Part shown: positions 45,373-55,900 of the stretch, piece by piece | Numbering within the stretch: the first letter of the stretch is position 1 | Layout of the letters: each line of letters opens with the position of its first letter | NCBI RefSeq assembly: GCF_000155735.2 | Contig: NC_020908.1 | Coordinates: forward strand, 3,477,001-3,541,000 | Reading direction: 5' to 3' | Length of the DNA stretch: 64,000 nt | Source of the DNA: Octadecabacter arcticus 238 | GTDB taxonomy: Bacteria > Pseudomonadota > Alphaproteobacteria > Rhodobacterales > Rhodobacteraceae | Made by a program: the position numbers and the translations under genes | Notes under the pieces: model-generated | What the model saw: only the letters and a program-made list of their open reading frames with translations | Told to the model about the DNA's origin: nothing | The model's database searches: none

Positions 45373-46461
45373 TCAAGCCAAAGTGGTCTGAAACGTTCCC
45401 GCCAGCGTCACTTCGAGCAGTTCAAGATCGTCCGTTGGGTCACTGTAGCGCGTCGCCATGCCGGGCGGGATCACAAAGGCATCACCCATGGCAAGGCTTT
45501 TGGGGTCTTTGCCCTCTCCCTCAAGCGTCATCGCGCCTTCCATCACAAATGTGAAATGGATGTCAGCGTCATGTTTGGCCCATTGCGGATTGCCCGCGCC
45601 GCGCCGCACAACCTGCACGCCAGCAACGGATTTGGTGGCATCATTGATGGTCGTATCACGGGCGATGAAACCTTGCAGCCGGAACGGATGCCACGCCGCA
45701 TCGGCCCCGATATTGTGCACAAACTTTTGCCCCTGCCATTCGCGGTCCGGTCGCAAATCGGGGGTCGGTAGCGTCATTTCGTGTTCAATTTCGGTGACAT
45801 GTTCAGCAGGCACGCCAATTTCGATCACCTCAATCCCACTTGATGCTTCTAGGACACGGTGGCGGATTTCGGGTGGCTGGATAAAACAATCGCCCGCATC
45901 CAAACGGATCGGGCCGCCTTGATCTTCGTACAAAACATCGACCCAGCCACGGTAACAATAAATCAGCTGAAACCCGACTTTGTGGTAGTGCACCATGTCT
46001 GGCACAGGGCCGCCATCGGGGATGCGAATGTGGCTTGCGATGATCGAACCGCCAAGGCGACTTGGGATCAGATCGCGGTAATGCATGCCCGCGCGGCCAA
46101 TAACCCATGGGGTTTGATCGGCCAGACGGCGCACAACGAAGGCATGATCAGTGATCGGCATATGCAGCGGCGGGTTTAGTGCGTCAATCTCGACCGTCGT
46201 GCCCCCCGGAGCTGTCAACTGGCGGGAATTCGTAAACCCGGCATCGTCGGTCAGAATTCGCAAATGGCCTGTCCCACCGATTTTGTTTTGATCCAGCCTG
46301 ACTCGCAAACCGTGGCCGGAAAACACCGCCACAGTGGGGTCATCAGCAGGATAAATAGATTCTATCCGCATGCGTAAGGTCTTGGTAAAAAAACCAATAT
46401 CAGCCGTCAACGCCGTGCTGGGCAGGCATACTTCTGCGCGAATTTCTGATATATCTGTCAT
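45373..46461 (-). CDS. VOC/glyoxalase-like domain fused to a two-cupin protein
   Basis: 362 residues. An N-terminal VOC-like domain (ALTADIGFFTKTLRMRIESI, VAVFSGHGLRVRLDQ) precedes two cupin domains (MVHYHKVGFQLIYCYRGWVDVLYEDQGGPIRL with LDAGDCFIQPPEIRHRVLEA; HFTFVMEGAMTLEGEG with LAMGDAFVIPPGMATRY). Cupin His/Glu residues that could bind metal are present. Function unknown; such fusions suggest a dioxygenase, isomerase or small-molecule binder. Start 46461 fits better than 46545. A perfect 20-bp palindrome lies 90 bases upstream. Confidence 0.75.
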   Translation of the reverse strand: MTDISEIRAEVCLPSTALTADIGFFTKTLRMRIESIYPADDPTVAVFSGHGLRVRLDQNKIGGTGHLRILTDDAGFTNSRQLTAPGGTTVEIDALNPPLHMPITDHAFVVRRLADQTPWVIGRAGMHYRDLIPSRLGGSIIASHIRIPDGGPVPDMVHYHKVGFQLIYCYRGWVDVLYEDQGGPIRLDAGDCFIQPPEIRHRVLEASSGIEVIEIGVPAEHVTEIEHEMTLPTPDLRPDREWQGQKFVHNIGADAAWHPFRLQGFIARDTTINDATKSVAGVQVVRRGAGNPQWAKHDADIHFTFVMEGAMTLEGEGKDPKSLAMGDAFVIPPGMATRYSDPTDDLELLEVTLAGTFQTTLA

Positions 46462-46549
46462 TGGGCCAATCTGCGTCTCAGCTTTCGGATTTGCAAGAGA
46501 CTGCCTCTTGTCCCTATAGCTGACATAATGCCTTCCTAGCTGCATCTGG

Positions 46550-46569
46550 ATAGTTTAATATTAAACTAT
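46550..46569. promoter_or_regulatory. Perfect 20-bp palindromic operator candidate
   Basis: ATAGTTTAATATTAAACTAT, a perfect palindrome between divergent VOC-cupin gene (start 46461) and maeB (start 46615), 46 bases before maeB. TAGTTT-n-AAACTA is a shape common for MarR-type dimers; no regulator gene is adjacent. Confidence 0.6.
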
Positions 46570-46614
46570 ATTTTCTGCACGCAAGATTTGACCCTTTGAA
46601 AGACTGGTGACCCA

Positions 46615-48927
46615 ATGTCCGAGACGCCCCCAAAGACCCCGATCGACACGTCCGCGATCGACGCGCAGAAGAAAGAAACTTTGCGACAGGCGGCGCTGGA
46701 TTACCACCGCTACCCCAAACCGGGCAAGCTAGAGATCCGCGCGACCAAGCCGATGGCAAACGGGCGCGATTTGGCGCGGGCCTATTCACCCGGCGTCGCG
46801 GAAGCCTGTCTTGAAATCAAAAACAATCCTGCGACAGCGCATGACTACACCGCACGGGGCAATCTGGTGGCAGTCGTGACCAACGGCTCGGCAGTTCTGG
46901 GGCTTGGAAATATTGGCCCACTAGCATCAAAACCGGTCATGGAAGGTAAGGCGGTCCTGTTCAAGAAATTTGCCAATATCGACTGCTTTGATATTGAGTT
47001 GAACGAGCCCGACCCCGAAAAGCTGGCCGATATTGTCTGCGCGCTGGAACCGACTTTCGGTGCGATCAACCTTGAAGACATCAAAGCACCAGACTGTTTT
47101 ATAGTTGAAAAAATCTGCCGTGAGCGGATGAATATCCCCGTTTTTCATGACGATCAGCACGGGACGGCCATTGTTGTGGGTGCTGCGGCGACCAACGCGA
47201 TGGCGGTATCTGGCAAGAAGTTTGAGGATATCAAGATCGTCAGTACCGGCGGCGGGGCTGCAGGCATTGCCTGTCTGAACATGCTGCTGAAACTAGGCGT
47301 AAAACGAGAAAACGTCTGGCTATGTGACATCGAAGGTCTCGTCTATGAGGGCCGCGAAAAGGACATGACGCCGCAAAAGGCTGAATTCGCCCAAGGCAAA
47401 ACAGCCGCGACGTTGGGTGATGTGATCGACGGAGCAGATATGTTCCTCGGTCTGTCCGGTCCCGGCGTGCTGAAGCCAGACATGGTTGCGCGGATGACCA
47501 AGACGCCGATCATTTTTGCACTGGCAAATCCGAACCCCGAAATCTCACCCGAAGATGCGCGTGCAGTAGCACCTGATGCGATCATGGCAACGGGGCGCAG
47601 TGATTTTCCAAACCAAGTGAACAACGTGCTGTGTTTCCCGTTTATCTTTCGCGGGGCGCTGGACGTTGGCGCGACTGAGATCAACGACGCAATGAAGATC
47701 GGCTGCGTCGAAGGCATCGCCGCCCTTGCCCGCGTCACCACATCCGCCGAAGCCGCCGCCGCCTATCAGGGCGAACAGATGACGTTCGGTGTCGACTATC
47801 TGATTCCAAAACCGTTCGATCCGCGTTTGATGGGTGTTGTAGCATCTGCCGTCGCCAAGGCTGCGATGGAAACCGGTGTGGCGACCAAACAGGTCGATCT
47901 GCCGTCCTATAAGGCCGGATTGGATGCATCGGTGTTCAAGTCCGCCATGCTCATGCGGCCAGTGTTTGAGGCTGCCGCCAAGGTCGCCCGTCGCATCGTG
48001 TTCACCGAAGGCGAAGACGAACGCGTGCTGCGCGCCGCCCAAGCCGTGCTAGAAGAAACCACAGAAACTCCGATACTGATCGGCCGCCCTGACGTAATCG
48101 CACTTCGGGCCGAACGTGCGGGTCTGGATATCGACATCAACAGCCTCGATATTGTGAACCCTGAAAACGACCCGCGCTACCGCGATTATTGGGAATCATA
48201 TCACACACTTATGTCACGAAATGGCGTCACGCCTGATCTGGCAAAAGCGGTCATGCGCACCAACACAACTGCCATTGGCGCTGTCATGGTTCACCGCGGT
48301 GAGGCCGACAGCATGATCTGCGGCACGTTCGGGCAATTCCGCTGGCACCTGAAATATATCGAACAAATTTTGGGCAAAGACCACAAGGTCCAAGGCGCGC
48401 TCAGCATGATGATCCTCGAAGATGGGCCGTTGTTCATCGCCGACACGCATGTGCGATCCGAACCGACGCCAGAACAAATCGCGCAGACCGCAATAGGTGC
48501 GGCGCGGCATGTGAAACGATTTGGTCTCAAGCCGAACATTGCGTTCTGTGCGCAGTCCCAATTCGGCAATCTGGATTGCGACACGGGCAACCGCATCCGC
48601 AAGGCGATGAAAATTCTGGACGCGCAGAAGGTCGATTTTACCTATGAAGGTGAAATGAACGTTGATGCCGCACTCGACCCCGAGCTGCGCGAGCGGTTGT
48701 TGCCCTGTGGACGGATGAAAGGGGCCGCCAACGTGTTGATCTTTGGTCATGCCGACGCCGCCAGCGGTGTGCGCAATATCCTGAAGATGAAAGCAGGCGG
48801 GCTTGAGGTTGGGCCGATCCTGATGGGCATGGGCAACCGCGCCCATATCGTAACGCCGTCAATCACACCACGTGGATTGCTGAACATGGCAGCAATCGCT
48901 GGCACGCCGGTCAAGCATTACGAATAG
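46615..48927 (+). CDS. maeB: NADP-dependent malic enzyme with C-terminal phosphotransacetylase-like domain
   Basis: 770 residues. Malic enzyme part (about 1-430): [44 protein letters not shown] and NAD(P)-binding [15 protein letters not shown]-terminal PTA-like part (about 440-770): [36 protein letters not shown], and [17 protein letters not shown]. Converts malate to pyruvate with NADPH; the PTA domain is regulatory (acetyl-CoA sensing) in this family. Single gene with strong terminator. Confidence 0.95.
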   Translation: MSETPPKTPIDTSAIDAQKKETLRQAALDYHRYPKPGKLEIRATKPMANGRDLARAYSPGVAEACLEIKNNPATAHDYTARGNLVAVVTNGSAVLGLGNIGPLASKPVMEGKAVLFKKFANIDCFDIELNEPDPEKLADIVCALEPTFGAINLEDIKAPDCFIVEKICRERMNIPVFHDDQHGTAIVVGAAATNAMAVSGKKFEDIKIVSTGGGAAGIACLNMLLKLGVKRENVWLCDIEGLVYEGREKDMTPQKAEFAQGKTAATLGDVIDGADMFLGLSGPGVLKPDMVARMTKTPIIFALANPNPEISPEDARAVAPDAIMATGRSDFPNQVNNVLCFPFIFRGALDVGATEINDAMKIGCVEGIAALARVTTSAEAAAAYQGEQMTFGVDYLIPKPFDPRLMGVVASAVAKAAMETGVATKQVDLPSYKAGLDASVFKSAMLMRPVFEAAAKVARRIVFTEGEDERVLRAAQAVLEETTETPILIGRPDVIALRAERAGLDIDINSLDIVNPENDPRYRDYWESYHTLMSRNGVTPDLAKAVMRTNTTAIGAVMVHRGEADSMICGTFGQFRWHLKYIEQILGKDHKVQGALSMMILEDGPLFIADTHVRSEPTPEQIAQTAIGAARHVKRFGLKPNIAFCAQSQFGNLDCDTGNRIRKAMKILDAQKVDFTYEGEMNVDAALDPELRERLLPCGRMKGAANVLIFGHADAASGVRNILKMKAGGLEVGPILMGMGNRAHIVTPSITPRGLLNMAAIAGTPVKHYE

Positions 48928-48934
48928 CGAGCGA

Positions 48935-48970
48935 TAAAAAAGGGGGGAGCCGCACGCGCCCCCCCCTTTT
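48935..48970 (+). terminator. Rho-independent terminator after maeB
   Basis: AAAAAAGGGGGGAG / GCCCCCCCCTTTT stem with loop CCGCACGC, eight bases past the stop. Confidence 0.88.
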
Positions 48971-49010
48971 CCGAACTATCAACGTTCTTTTAAGCTAACG
49001 TCGACGCCTG

Positions 49011-49106
49011 CTATTTGCCCGCAGGCTTATGCGGCGCCGGGGTAACGGCGGCTTGAACCGGTTTTGCTTTCTTATCTTTATTTGGTTTGCTGTTCTTATC
49101 CATCAT
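49011..49106 (-). CDS. Possible 31-residue lysine-rich protein
   Basis: ATG-TAG frame: MMDKNSKPNKDKKAKPVQAA, then VTPAPHKPAGK. AGGA lies seven bases before the second Met. Eight Lys in 31 residues, no hydrophobic stretch. It fills otherwise empty sequence between the maeB terminator and prpE. Tentative: too short for codon statistics. Confidence 0.4.
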   Translation of the reverse strand: MMDKNSKPNKDKKAKPVQAAVTPAPHKPAGK

Positions 49107-49322
49107 TTCACGTCCTAGATGTCGGAGGCGGCGGAATGTCGTCCCGTGAAATAGATGTGATCCGTTGCCCTAGGCTTTTCAACAAAATAATTAACAAAAT
49201 TTCCCAGATCAGCCAGTATCAGCCTAAATCTAACCTTCCATCGACACGTGGCGCAACATTATGTTGCAGTGGACTTAGGCCAGTAGAAAGATCGGGATTC
49301 GCTTGGAATAAACCTCACATAG

Positions 49323-49421
49323 TTTGCAGATTTGCAGATACGCGCAGTGGGCTTCGCAATACAGGCCAACAACCACCAACTTTGCAAATATTTGCAATCC
49401 AAACCCGCATCATTTTGCAAA
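49323..49421. promoter_or_regulatory. TTTGCAAA-type boxes before prpE (ScfR/PccR-like operator)
   Basis: Three clusters: TTTGCAGATTTGCAG (49323-49337), TTTGCAAATATTTGCAA (49381-49397) and TTTGCAAA (49414-49421), 80-180 bases before the prpE start. Regulators of the ScfR group (PccR, RamB, MccR), which control short-chain acyl-CoA metabolism, bind TTTGCAAA-like repeats. No such regulator lies in this window. Confidence 0.6.
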
Positions 49422-49499
49422 CTCTGCCCCGCGTGCGCTAACAGCCTTGCCCCCTGCGCCCTGCAAGGCCTATCCCTAGGTCAACACAGGGAGAATACC

Positions 49500-51392
49500 A
49501 TGGCATACCGCGACGTATACAAAAGCTGGCAAGACGATCCAGAAGGTTTCTGGATGAAAGCAGCCGACGCGATTGACTGGGACACACCCCCATCCAAAGC
49601 CCTGTTTGACGATAAAGCGCCACTTTATGAATGGTACCGCGATGCGCGGGTGAACACGTGTTTCAACGCTCTGGACCGCCATGTTGTGGCGGGGCGGGGC
49701 GATCAGGTGGCAATCATCTACGACAGCCCGATGACCAACACGATCAGCGAAATTACCTACGCAGATCTACTGACCCGCGTGGCCTCCCTTGCAGGTGCGC
49801 TCAAAGCGAAAGGGATCACCAAGGGCGACCGCGTCATCATCTATATGCCGATGGTGCCAGAAGCGCTTGAGGCGATGCTGGCCTGCGCGCGGCTTGGCGC
49901 GATCCATTCGGTTGTGTTCGGCGGGTTTGCCGCCAATGAACTGGCCGTGCGGATTGACGATGCCACGCCCAAAGCTATCGTCGCGGCGTCTTGCGGGTTG
50001 GAACCGGGGCGCGTCATCCATTACAAACCGCTGCTGGACGGTGCCATTTATCTCGCGACACATAAACCTGAATTCTGTGTGGTTTATCAACGTGAACAAG
50101 AGGTTGCAGAGCTGACTGAGGGCCGTGACGTCGATTGGAACGACTTCCAGAACGGCGTCGAACCTGCTGATTGCGTTCCGGTTGAAGGCACGCATCCAGC
50201 CTATATTCTCTATACGTCCGGAACGACGGGCGCGCCGAAAGGGGTTGTGCGCCCCACGGCAGGCCACCTCGTCGCGCTACATTGGACAATGAAAAGTATC
50301 TATAACGTGGACCCCGGTGATGTGTTCTGGGCCGCGTCTGATGTTGGCTGGGTCGTGGGCCACAGCTACATCTGTTACGGGCCGCTGATCCACGGCAACA
50401 CCACCGTAGTATTTGAAGGAAAGCCCGTCGGCACGCCGGACGCAGGTACCTTCTGGCGGGTGATCGAGCAGCACAAGGTCAAGTCCTTCTTCACTGCGCC
50501 AACAGCCTTTCGTGCGGTAAAACGCGAAGACCCAAAAGGCGAATTGATCAAGGAATATGATCTGTCCCACCTTGATCAGATTTACCTTGCAGGAGAACGG
50601 GCCGATCCTGACACGATCGAATGGATGCAGGACAAGCTGGGCAAGCCAGTTTACGACCATTGGTGGCAGACCGAAACCGGCTACACCATCGCGGGCAACC
50701 CTGTGGGGATCGAACCGATGCCCGTCAAGCTGGGTTCACCGACTGTGGCGATGCCCGGGTATAATGTTCATATTCTGGATGACGGCGGGCACCAATTGCC
50801 GACAGGTGAACTGGGCGCGATTGCGGTGAAACTGCCGCTACCACCAGGCACCTTACCGACGTTGTGGAACGCTGAAGACCGGTTTGTGAAAAGCTACCTG
50901 CACACCTTTCCAGGCTATTACGAAACCGGTGACGCTGGCATGATTGACGAAGACGGCTACCTTTATATCATGGCGCGCACGGACGACGTGATTAACGTCG
51001 CTGGTCACAGGCTTTCGACGGGTGGGATGGAAGAAGTGCTTGCGGCGCATCCGGACGTGGCAGAATGCGCGGTGATTGGCGTGACGGATCAATTGAAGGG
51101 GCAGTTGCCGGTTGGGTTTGTCTGCCTGAACAAAGGCACCGAAACGTCACACGAAGACGTCGTACGCGGCTGCGTCAAACTCGTGCGCGACAAGATCGGA
51201 CCCGTCGCTGCGTTCAAACTATGCACCGTGGTGGACCGATTGCCCAAAACCCGCAGCGGCAAGATCTTGCGTGCCACAATGGTGAAAATTTCCGATGGTG
51301 CGGACTTCAAAATGCCCGCAACCATTGATGATCCAGCGATCTTGGATGAAATCCGTGAGGCGTTGAAATCGCTTGGGTATGCGGGCGGCTAA
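49500..51392 (+). CDS. prpE: Propionyl-CoA synthetase
   Basis: 630 residues, ANL family. Opening MAYRDVYKSWQDDPEGFWM is typical of PrpE. ATP loop YILYTSGTTGAPKGVVRPT, YDHWWQTETGYTI, YYETGDAGMIDEDGYLYI, RTDDVINVAGHRLSTGGMEE and the catalytic Lys in PKTRSGKILRATM. Start 49500 has GGGAGAA just before; the open frame extends to 49332 but without a site. Activates propionate to propionyl-CoA, which would enter the methylmalonyl-CoA pathway (see meaB). Confidence 0.94.
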   Translation: MAYRDVYKSWQDDPEGFWMKAADAIDWDTPPSKALFDDKAPLYEWYRDARVNTCFNALDRHVVAGRGDQVAIIYDSPMTNTISEITYADLLTRVASLAGALKAKGITKGDRVIIYMPMVPEALEAMLACARLGAIHSVVFGGFAANELAVRIDDATPKAIVAASCGLEPGRVIHYKPLLDGAIYLATHKPEFCVVYQREQEVAELTEGRDVDWNDFQNGVEPADCVPVEGTHPAYILYTSGTTGAPKGVVRPTAGHLVALHWTMKSIYNVDPGDVFWAASDVGWVVGHSYICYGPLIHGNTTVVFEGKPVGTPDAGTFWRVIEQHKVKSFFTAPTAFRAVKREDPKGELIKEYDLSHLDQIYLAGERADPDTIEWMQDKLGKPVYDHWWQTETGYTIAGNPVGIEPMPVKLGSPTVAMPGYNVHILDDGGHQLPTGELGAIAVKLPLPPGTLPTLWNAEDRFVKSYLHTFPGYYETGDAGMIDEDGYLYIMARTDDVINVAGHRLSTGGMEEVLAAHPDVAECAVIGVTDQLKGQLPVGFVCLNKGTETSHEDVVRGCVKLVRDKIGPVAAFKLCTVVDRLPKTRSGKILRATMVKISDGADFKMPATIDDPAILDEIREALKSLGYAGG

Positions 51393-51393
51393 T

Positions 51394-52173
51394 TTAGGCG
51401 AATTGTTCTTGGATCAGCCGCTCTTCTAGTCCGTGACCGGGGTCGAACAGGATGCGGTGTGTGATTTCCGGCGCTGACCACACGACGACCTGTTTGACGT
51501 CCTTCACGGACACCCCGTCTGCGTCGACGTTGACGGGGCGCTTTGCCGCGTTCGTCACATCAAACGTCACATGCGCCGATTTTGGCAGCAGTGCTCCGCG
51601 CCAACGACGGGGCCGGAATGCGGCCACAGCCGTCAGCGCCAAAACGTCCGAGCCGATTGGCAGGATAGGACCGTGGGCGGAATAGTTATACGCGGTGGAC
51701 CCTGCAGGCGTCGCCAAAAGCGCACCATCGCAAACCAGTTCGTCCATGCGCAGTTTGCCATCCACATGGATGCGCAACTTCGCAGCCTGTGGCCCCGCGC
51801 GCAGCAGCGACACTTCGTTGATCGCCAGTGCGTTGTGCTGCGTTCCGTTGACGCAGGTGGCGGTCATGTGCAGCGGGTTCATGACCTCTTCTTGGGCTTT
51901 TGCCAAACGGTCCCGCAGCCCTTGGGCTGAATAATTGTTCATCAAAAACCCGACCGTACCACGGTTCATTCCATACACTGGCGCGGGCAAGTCCTGGGTG
52001 CCGTGAAGGGTTTCCAGCATGAACCCGTCACCGCCCAAGGCTACAATAATATCAGCGTTTTCAACTGCAACGCCGCCATATTGCAACGTCAAAGCCACTT
52101 TTGCAGCCTGCGCAATCGGTGCATCGCTGGCAACAAACGCAATTTCGATTTTAGAGATTGAATCGACAGGCAT
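51394..52173 (-). CDS. nadK: NAD kinase
   Basis: 259 residues. Phosphorylates NAD to NADP. Key loops [11 protein letters not shown] (47-57), [12 protein letters not shown] (68-79) and [26 protein letters not shown]. Start 52173 has GAAAGGA in front and fits the family; 52236 does not. It converges on prpE with a one-base gap and is divergent from glyA. Confidence 0.95.
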   Translation of the reverse strand: MPVDSISKIEIAFVASDAPIAQAAKVALTLQYGGVAVENADIIVALGGDGFMLETLHGTQDLPAPVYGMNRGTVGFLMNNYSAQGLRDRLAKAQEEVMNPLHMTATCVNGTQHNALAINEVSLLRAGPQAAKLRIHVDGKLRMDELVCDGALLATPAGSTAYNYSAHGPILPIGSDVLALTAVAAFRPRRWRGALLPKSAHVTFDVTNAAKRPVNVDADGVSVKDVKQVVVWSAPEITHRILFDPGHGLEERLIQEQFA

Positions 52174-52346
52174 TAAGATCCTTTCAAGTTTCTCCGCAGT
52201 TGTCCCCTGCGCTCTGTGAAAACGCAAGTCGCACATCGGGGCAAGATTGTCGGAACCGAGATAATCAATATGAAAAGTTTGGGGTTATAAGCCACGAGGC
52301 GAAGGTTTATGAACCGCCCAAACAACTGCGCCAAAGGAACACTGCC

Positions 52347-53642
52347 ATGAATGCCCGCAACAATGACACCGGATTCTTCACTGAAAGCCTCGCGACCCGT
52401 GATCCCGAAATCGCTGCTGCGATTGGCGCGGAACTGGGCCGTCAGCGCAAAGAGATCGAACTGATCGCATCAGAAAACATAGTCTCTGCCGCCGTGATGG
52501 AAGCGCAAGGCAGCGTGATGACCAACAAATACGCCGAAGGCTATCCCGGGCGTCGTTACTATGGTGGATGCCAACACGTTGATGTCGCTGAAAATTTGGC
52601 AATTGATCGCGCAAAGCAGCTTTTCGGTTGCGACTTTGTGAATGTTCAACCGAACTCTGGCAGTCAAGCAAATCAAGGTGTGTATCAAGCGCTGATTAAA
52701 CCCGGCGATACCATTTTGGGCATGTCCTTGGACGCGGGCGGTCACCTGACGCATGGCGCAAAACCGAACCAATCGGGCAAGATTTACAACGCCATCCAAT
52801 ACGGTGTGAGTAAACAAGACAGTCTGCTAGATTACGACCAAGTACAGGAATTGGCGACCGAGCATCAACCAAAGCTGATCATTGCTGGCGGGTCCGCGAT
52901 CCCGCGCATCATTGATTTCAAGCGCATGCGCGAAATTGCGGACAGCGTTGGTGCCTACCTGCTCGTCGACATGGCGCATTTCGCGGGTCTGGTCGCGACG
53001 GGTCTGTACCCATCGCCGTTTCCACACGCCCACGTTGCTACCACAACAACGCACAAAACCCTGCGTGGCCCGCGCGGTGGCATGATCTGTACGAACGACG
53101 AAGCGCTGGCGAAGAAATTCAACTCTGCCATATTCCCCGGCATCCAAGGCGGGCCCCTGATGCACGTTATCGCAGGCAAGGCTGTGGCGTTCGGAGAGGC
53201 ATTGCGCCCTGAATTCAAGGCCTACCAAGAACAGGTCGTTAAAAATGCACAAGCACTGGCGGATCAGTTGATCAAAGGCGGCTTGGACATTGTCACGGGC
53301 GGCACGGACAGCCACCTGATGCTCGTCGATCTGCGGCCCAAGGGCGTCAAAGGCAATGACACCGAAGCAGCACTCGAACGTGCCCACATTACCTGCAACA
53401 AAAACGGCATCCCGTTCGATCCTGAAAAGCCGATGGTGACATCTGGCGTGCGTTTGGGATCGCCCGCAGGCACGACACGCGGGTTCACCGAAGTCGAATT
53501 CCGCCAGGTCGCTGATTGGATCGTCGAAGTAGTTGACGGTTTGGCCGCGAACGGCGCGGACGACAATGCAGATGTCGAGGCCAAGGTGAGAACGGAAGTT
53601 GAAGCACTCTGCGACGCCTTCCCGATTTATCCAAACCTTTGA
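52347..53642 (+). CDS. glyA: Serine hydroxymethyltransferase
   Basis: 431 residues. PLP enzyme making glycine and 5,10-methylene-THF from serine. Motifs: [39 protein letters not shown], the PLP lysine in [15 protein letters not shown] and [13 protein letters not shown]. Start at 52347 has AAAGGAA nine bases before; the open frame upstream to 52158 overlaps nadK and is not coding. I saw no glycine riboswitch in the short leader. Confidence 0.97.
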   Translation: MNARNNDTGFFTESLATRDPEIAAAIGAELGRQRKEIELIASENIVSAAVMEAQGSVMTNKYAEGYPGRRYYGGCQHVDVAENLAIDRAKQLFGCDFVNVQPNSGSQANQGVYQALIKPGDTILGMSLDAGGHLTHGAKPNQSGKIYNAIQYGVSKQDSLLDYDQVQELATEHQPKLIIAGGSAIPRIIDFKRMREIADSVGAYLLVDMAHFAGLVATGLYPSPFPHAHVATTTTHKTLRGPRGGMICTNDEALAKKFNSAIFPGIQGGPLMHVIAGKAVAFGEALRPEFKAYQEQVVKNAQALADQLIKGGLDIVTGGTDSHLMLVDLRPKGVKGNDTEAALERAHITCNKNGIPFDPEKPMVTSGVRLGSPAGTTRGFTEVEFRQVADWIVEVVDGLAANGADDNADVEAKVRTEVEALCDAFPIYPNL

Positions 53643-53737
53643 TTCAGTGAACAAACGCAACGCCGCTATGAACGCCGTCGTGGAACCTACGCAAACAGAG
53701 CGTGGACATCCATGGCGGCTTTCGCTTTTCTAGCGCC

Positions 53738-54619
53738 ATGCAGCAACCCCGATCCTTTGACACAACTGTGGGGCGCCCCTTGCACGCCAAGCTTCCCGCC
53801 CCGCTGGCAGAGGTCGCTGCTTTCACGCTAAAACACCTCTGGGCCTGTCTGTTTGGCGGGCTTATATTGTTGGCCGTTATTTGCACAAATGCTATCTGGG
53901 CCGACAACTGGCCAATCGCCAGATATGACGCCCTGTTTGCCTTCGCCGTCTTAACCCAAGCTGCTATGTTGTTGTTTAGGCTTGAGACTTGGCAAGAGGC
54001 CAAAGTCATCGGACTGTTTCACCTCACCGGAACCGCCATGGAAATTTTCAAGGTCAACACCGGATCATGGGCTTACCCGGAAGACGCATTTTTTATGGTG
54101 GTCAACGTGCCACTTTTCAGCGGGTTTATGTATGCATCCGTCGGCAGCTACATCGCGCGGGTCATCAGAATCTTCGACATGCGTTTTGCGCCCTACCCGC
54201 CTTTTTGGATCACCACCGTATTGGCTGTCTCGATCTATTTGAACTTCTTTTCACATCATTTTTTGCCCGACATCCGCTTGGCGCTTTTCGCAGCCACCGT
54301 GATTGTGTTCTGGCGCACACGAGTTGAGTTCACCCTTGGCCGCGCCTACGCCCTGCCCCTCCCCCTCCCCCTCGCTGCACTCTTCGCAAGCTTCTTTTTG
54401 TGGATCGCAGAGAACATCGGCACCCTGACCGGCACTTGGGTCTACGCCGGATCGCGCACGTTTGAGATGACATCGATCAGCAAACTCGGCAGCTGGTATT
54501 TGCTACTTTACGTGGCCTTTGTGACTGTGACTTTGGTGATCCGCGAACCGCTGAATATTAAAGGTAGCCGCGCCACATCAGAAAGATCAGCAACGCCGCC
54601 ACGACAAGGATCAGATTGA
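53738..54619 (+). CDS. DUF817 integral membrane protein
   Basis: About 293 residues with seven to eight membrane helices (LWACLFGGLILLAVI, NVPLFSGFMYASVGSYIARV, FWITTVLAVSIYLNFF, KLGSWYLLLYVAFVTVTLVI). The conserved core ETWQEAKVIGLFHLTGTAMEIFKVNTGSWAYPE is the DUF817 (YoaT-like) signature. Role unknown. A GTG at 53702 is an alternative start. Its last 62 bases overlap the end of a convergent gene. Confidence 0.78.
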   Translation: MQQPRSFDTTVGRPLHAKLPAPLAEVAAFTLKHLWACLFGGLILLAVICTNAIWADNWPIARYDALFAFAVLTQAAMLLFRLETWQEAKVIGLFHLTGTAMEIFKVNTGSWAYPEDAFFMVVNVPLFSGFMYASVGSYIARVIRIFDMRFAPYPPFWITTVLAVSIYLNFFSHHFLPDIRLALFAATVIVFWRTRVEFTLGRAYALPLPLPLAALFASFFLWIAENIGTLTGTWVYAGSRTFEMTSISKLGSWYLLLYVAFVTVTLVIREPLNIKGSRATSERSATPPRQGSD

Positions 54620-54929
54620 AACTGATGACCCCCAGAACGCCAAGGATGCGGGTCTTGCGCCGCTCAACGGGATCGATGGTTTTCAGGTGACTTATCAACG
54701 CTTTGTGCGCCTTTTCAAACTTGCTTTGATCGACCATTGTCCGCAGCTTGGGGTGATCCATCATCTGGCTGGCCTGCACCAAATAGCGCCCTTCACGGTG
54801 CGCCCATTGCGGCAGCAATCGCCCGGCGCGCGCAAAGGCGCTTTCAAGCGTACGGCTCCTAATTTTCAGGCGCTGCTCGATCAAGCGACGCACCTCATCG
54901 GCGTATTTATTGGCGTGATTCCCGGTCAT
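54558..54929 (-). CDS. Unknown protein with C-terminal membrane helix
   Basis: 123 residues, MTGNHANKYADEVRRLIEQR, a charged helical middle and one C-terminal helix (LGVLGVISFNLILVVAALLIFLMW), so tail-anchored in layout. No family recognised. Start 54929 avoids overlap with the divergent hydrolase (54994). The 3' end overlaps the DUF817 gene by 62 bases in convergent orientation. Confidence 0.6.
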   Translation of the reverse strand: MTGNHANKYADEVRRLIEQRLKIRSRTLESAFARAGRLLPQWAHREGRYLVQASQMMDHPKLRTMVDQSKFEKAHKALISHLKTIDPVERRKTRILGVLGVISFNLILVVAALLIFLMWRGYL

Positions 54930-54993
54930 GAACACAGCCTTAGCGTGCACGCTGCGCCCTTTCAATTCGCAACTTTTCGGTCTAGTAAAAGCG

Positions 54994-55722
54994 ATGCTGA
55001 ATGTCCTCACTCACGGCGACCCGTCGCTGCCTAAAATATTGATCGCGCACGGACTTTTCGGGTCCGGTCGCAACTGGGGCGTGATTGCTAAACGGCTGTC
55101 TGATCAGTTCCATGTCATCTGTCCTGATATGCGAAATCACTGCGCAAGCCCTTGGTTTGACACGCAAAGTTATGACGACATGGCGGATGATCTGGCAGAC
55201 CTTTTGGATGGCCCAACGTTTGTTGTCGGGCATTCCATGGGGGGTAAGGCCGCCATGGTGATGGCGCTGAAATACCCACATCTTATCAGTAAGTTAGTCA
55301 TCGCAGACATCGCACCCGTCGCCTATTCGCACAGCCAAACCCAGCACATCGATGCGATGCGTGCCGTGGATTTGAGCGGGGTTGAGCGGCGCTCACAGGC
55401 AGGCGAAAACCTCGACCCGGAGGTCCGTGATTTTCTGTTGCAATCCCTTGATGCAAAAGAAAAAAAGTGGCTTCTGAATCTCGATGTTCTTGCGGCTGAA
55501 ATGCCAAAGATCATCGGATTTCCTGAGGTTTCCGGATCATTTGACGGCCCGACATTGTTCCTGTCTGGCGGCGACAGCGACTATGTCACGCCCGAATACC
55601 GCCCTGTTATCAAAGACTTATTTCCCAATGCACGGTTCGCGAAGATACCGGAAGCGGGCCACTGGCTGCACGCACAAAAACCGCGCGAGTTTGAAGCGAC
55701 CTTGCGGGCATTTTTCAGCTAA
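54994..55722 (+). CDS. Alpha/beta hydrolase (YbfF-like esterase)
   Basis: 242 residues. Oxyanion loop ILIAHGLFGSGRNWGVIA, nucleophile elbow FVVGHSMGGKAAMVMAL, and the late Asp and His (LSGGDSDYVTPEY; IPEAGHWLHAQKP) make a full Ser-Asp-His triad. Close in layout to the acyl esterase YbfF. Start 54994 is preferred over 54928, which would overlap the divergent neighbour. Substrate unknown. Confidence 0.85.
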   Translation: MLNVLTHGDPSLPKILIAHGLFGSGRNWGVIAKRLSDQFHVICPDMRNHCASPWFDTQSYDDMADDLADLLDGPTFVVGHSMGGKAAMVMALKYPHLISKLVIADIAPVAYSHSQTQHIDAMRAVDLSGVERRSQAGENLDPEVRDFLLQSLDAKEKKWLLNLDVLAAEMPKIIGFPEVSGSFDGPTLFLSGGDSDYVTPEYRPVIKDLFPNARFAKIPEAGHWLHAQKPREFEATLRAFFS

Positions 55723-55900
55723 TTCACAGCTAAAACATTGATGACGTTACAAAAACCATCAAGGATGCGCCGCCAGCGCAGATCAGAAAGATGTGGGGTA
55801 AGTAATGCATCGCGCGGTCCTCATGTTGGGTCATGAGGGTTGTACGGGCCAGCGCACAGATCCCGTCGCACCGAACGCATGCTTTGGAGTGTTTTAACGG

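Noticed and set aside
49323..49421. TTTGCA repeats as a CRISPR array
   Set aside because: Units are only 6-8 bases with irregular spacing and no cas genes; fits regulator boxes.
52158..52346. Upstream extension of glyA
   Set aside because: Overlaps the divergent nadK start and lies before a good Shine-Dalgarno at the standard glyA start.
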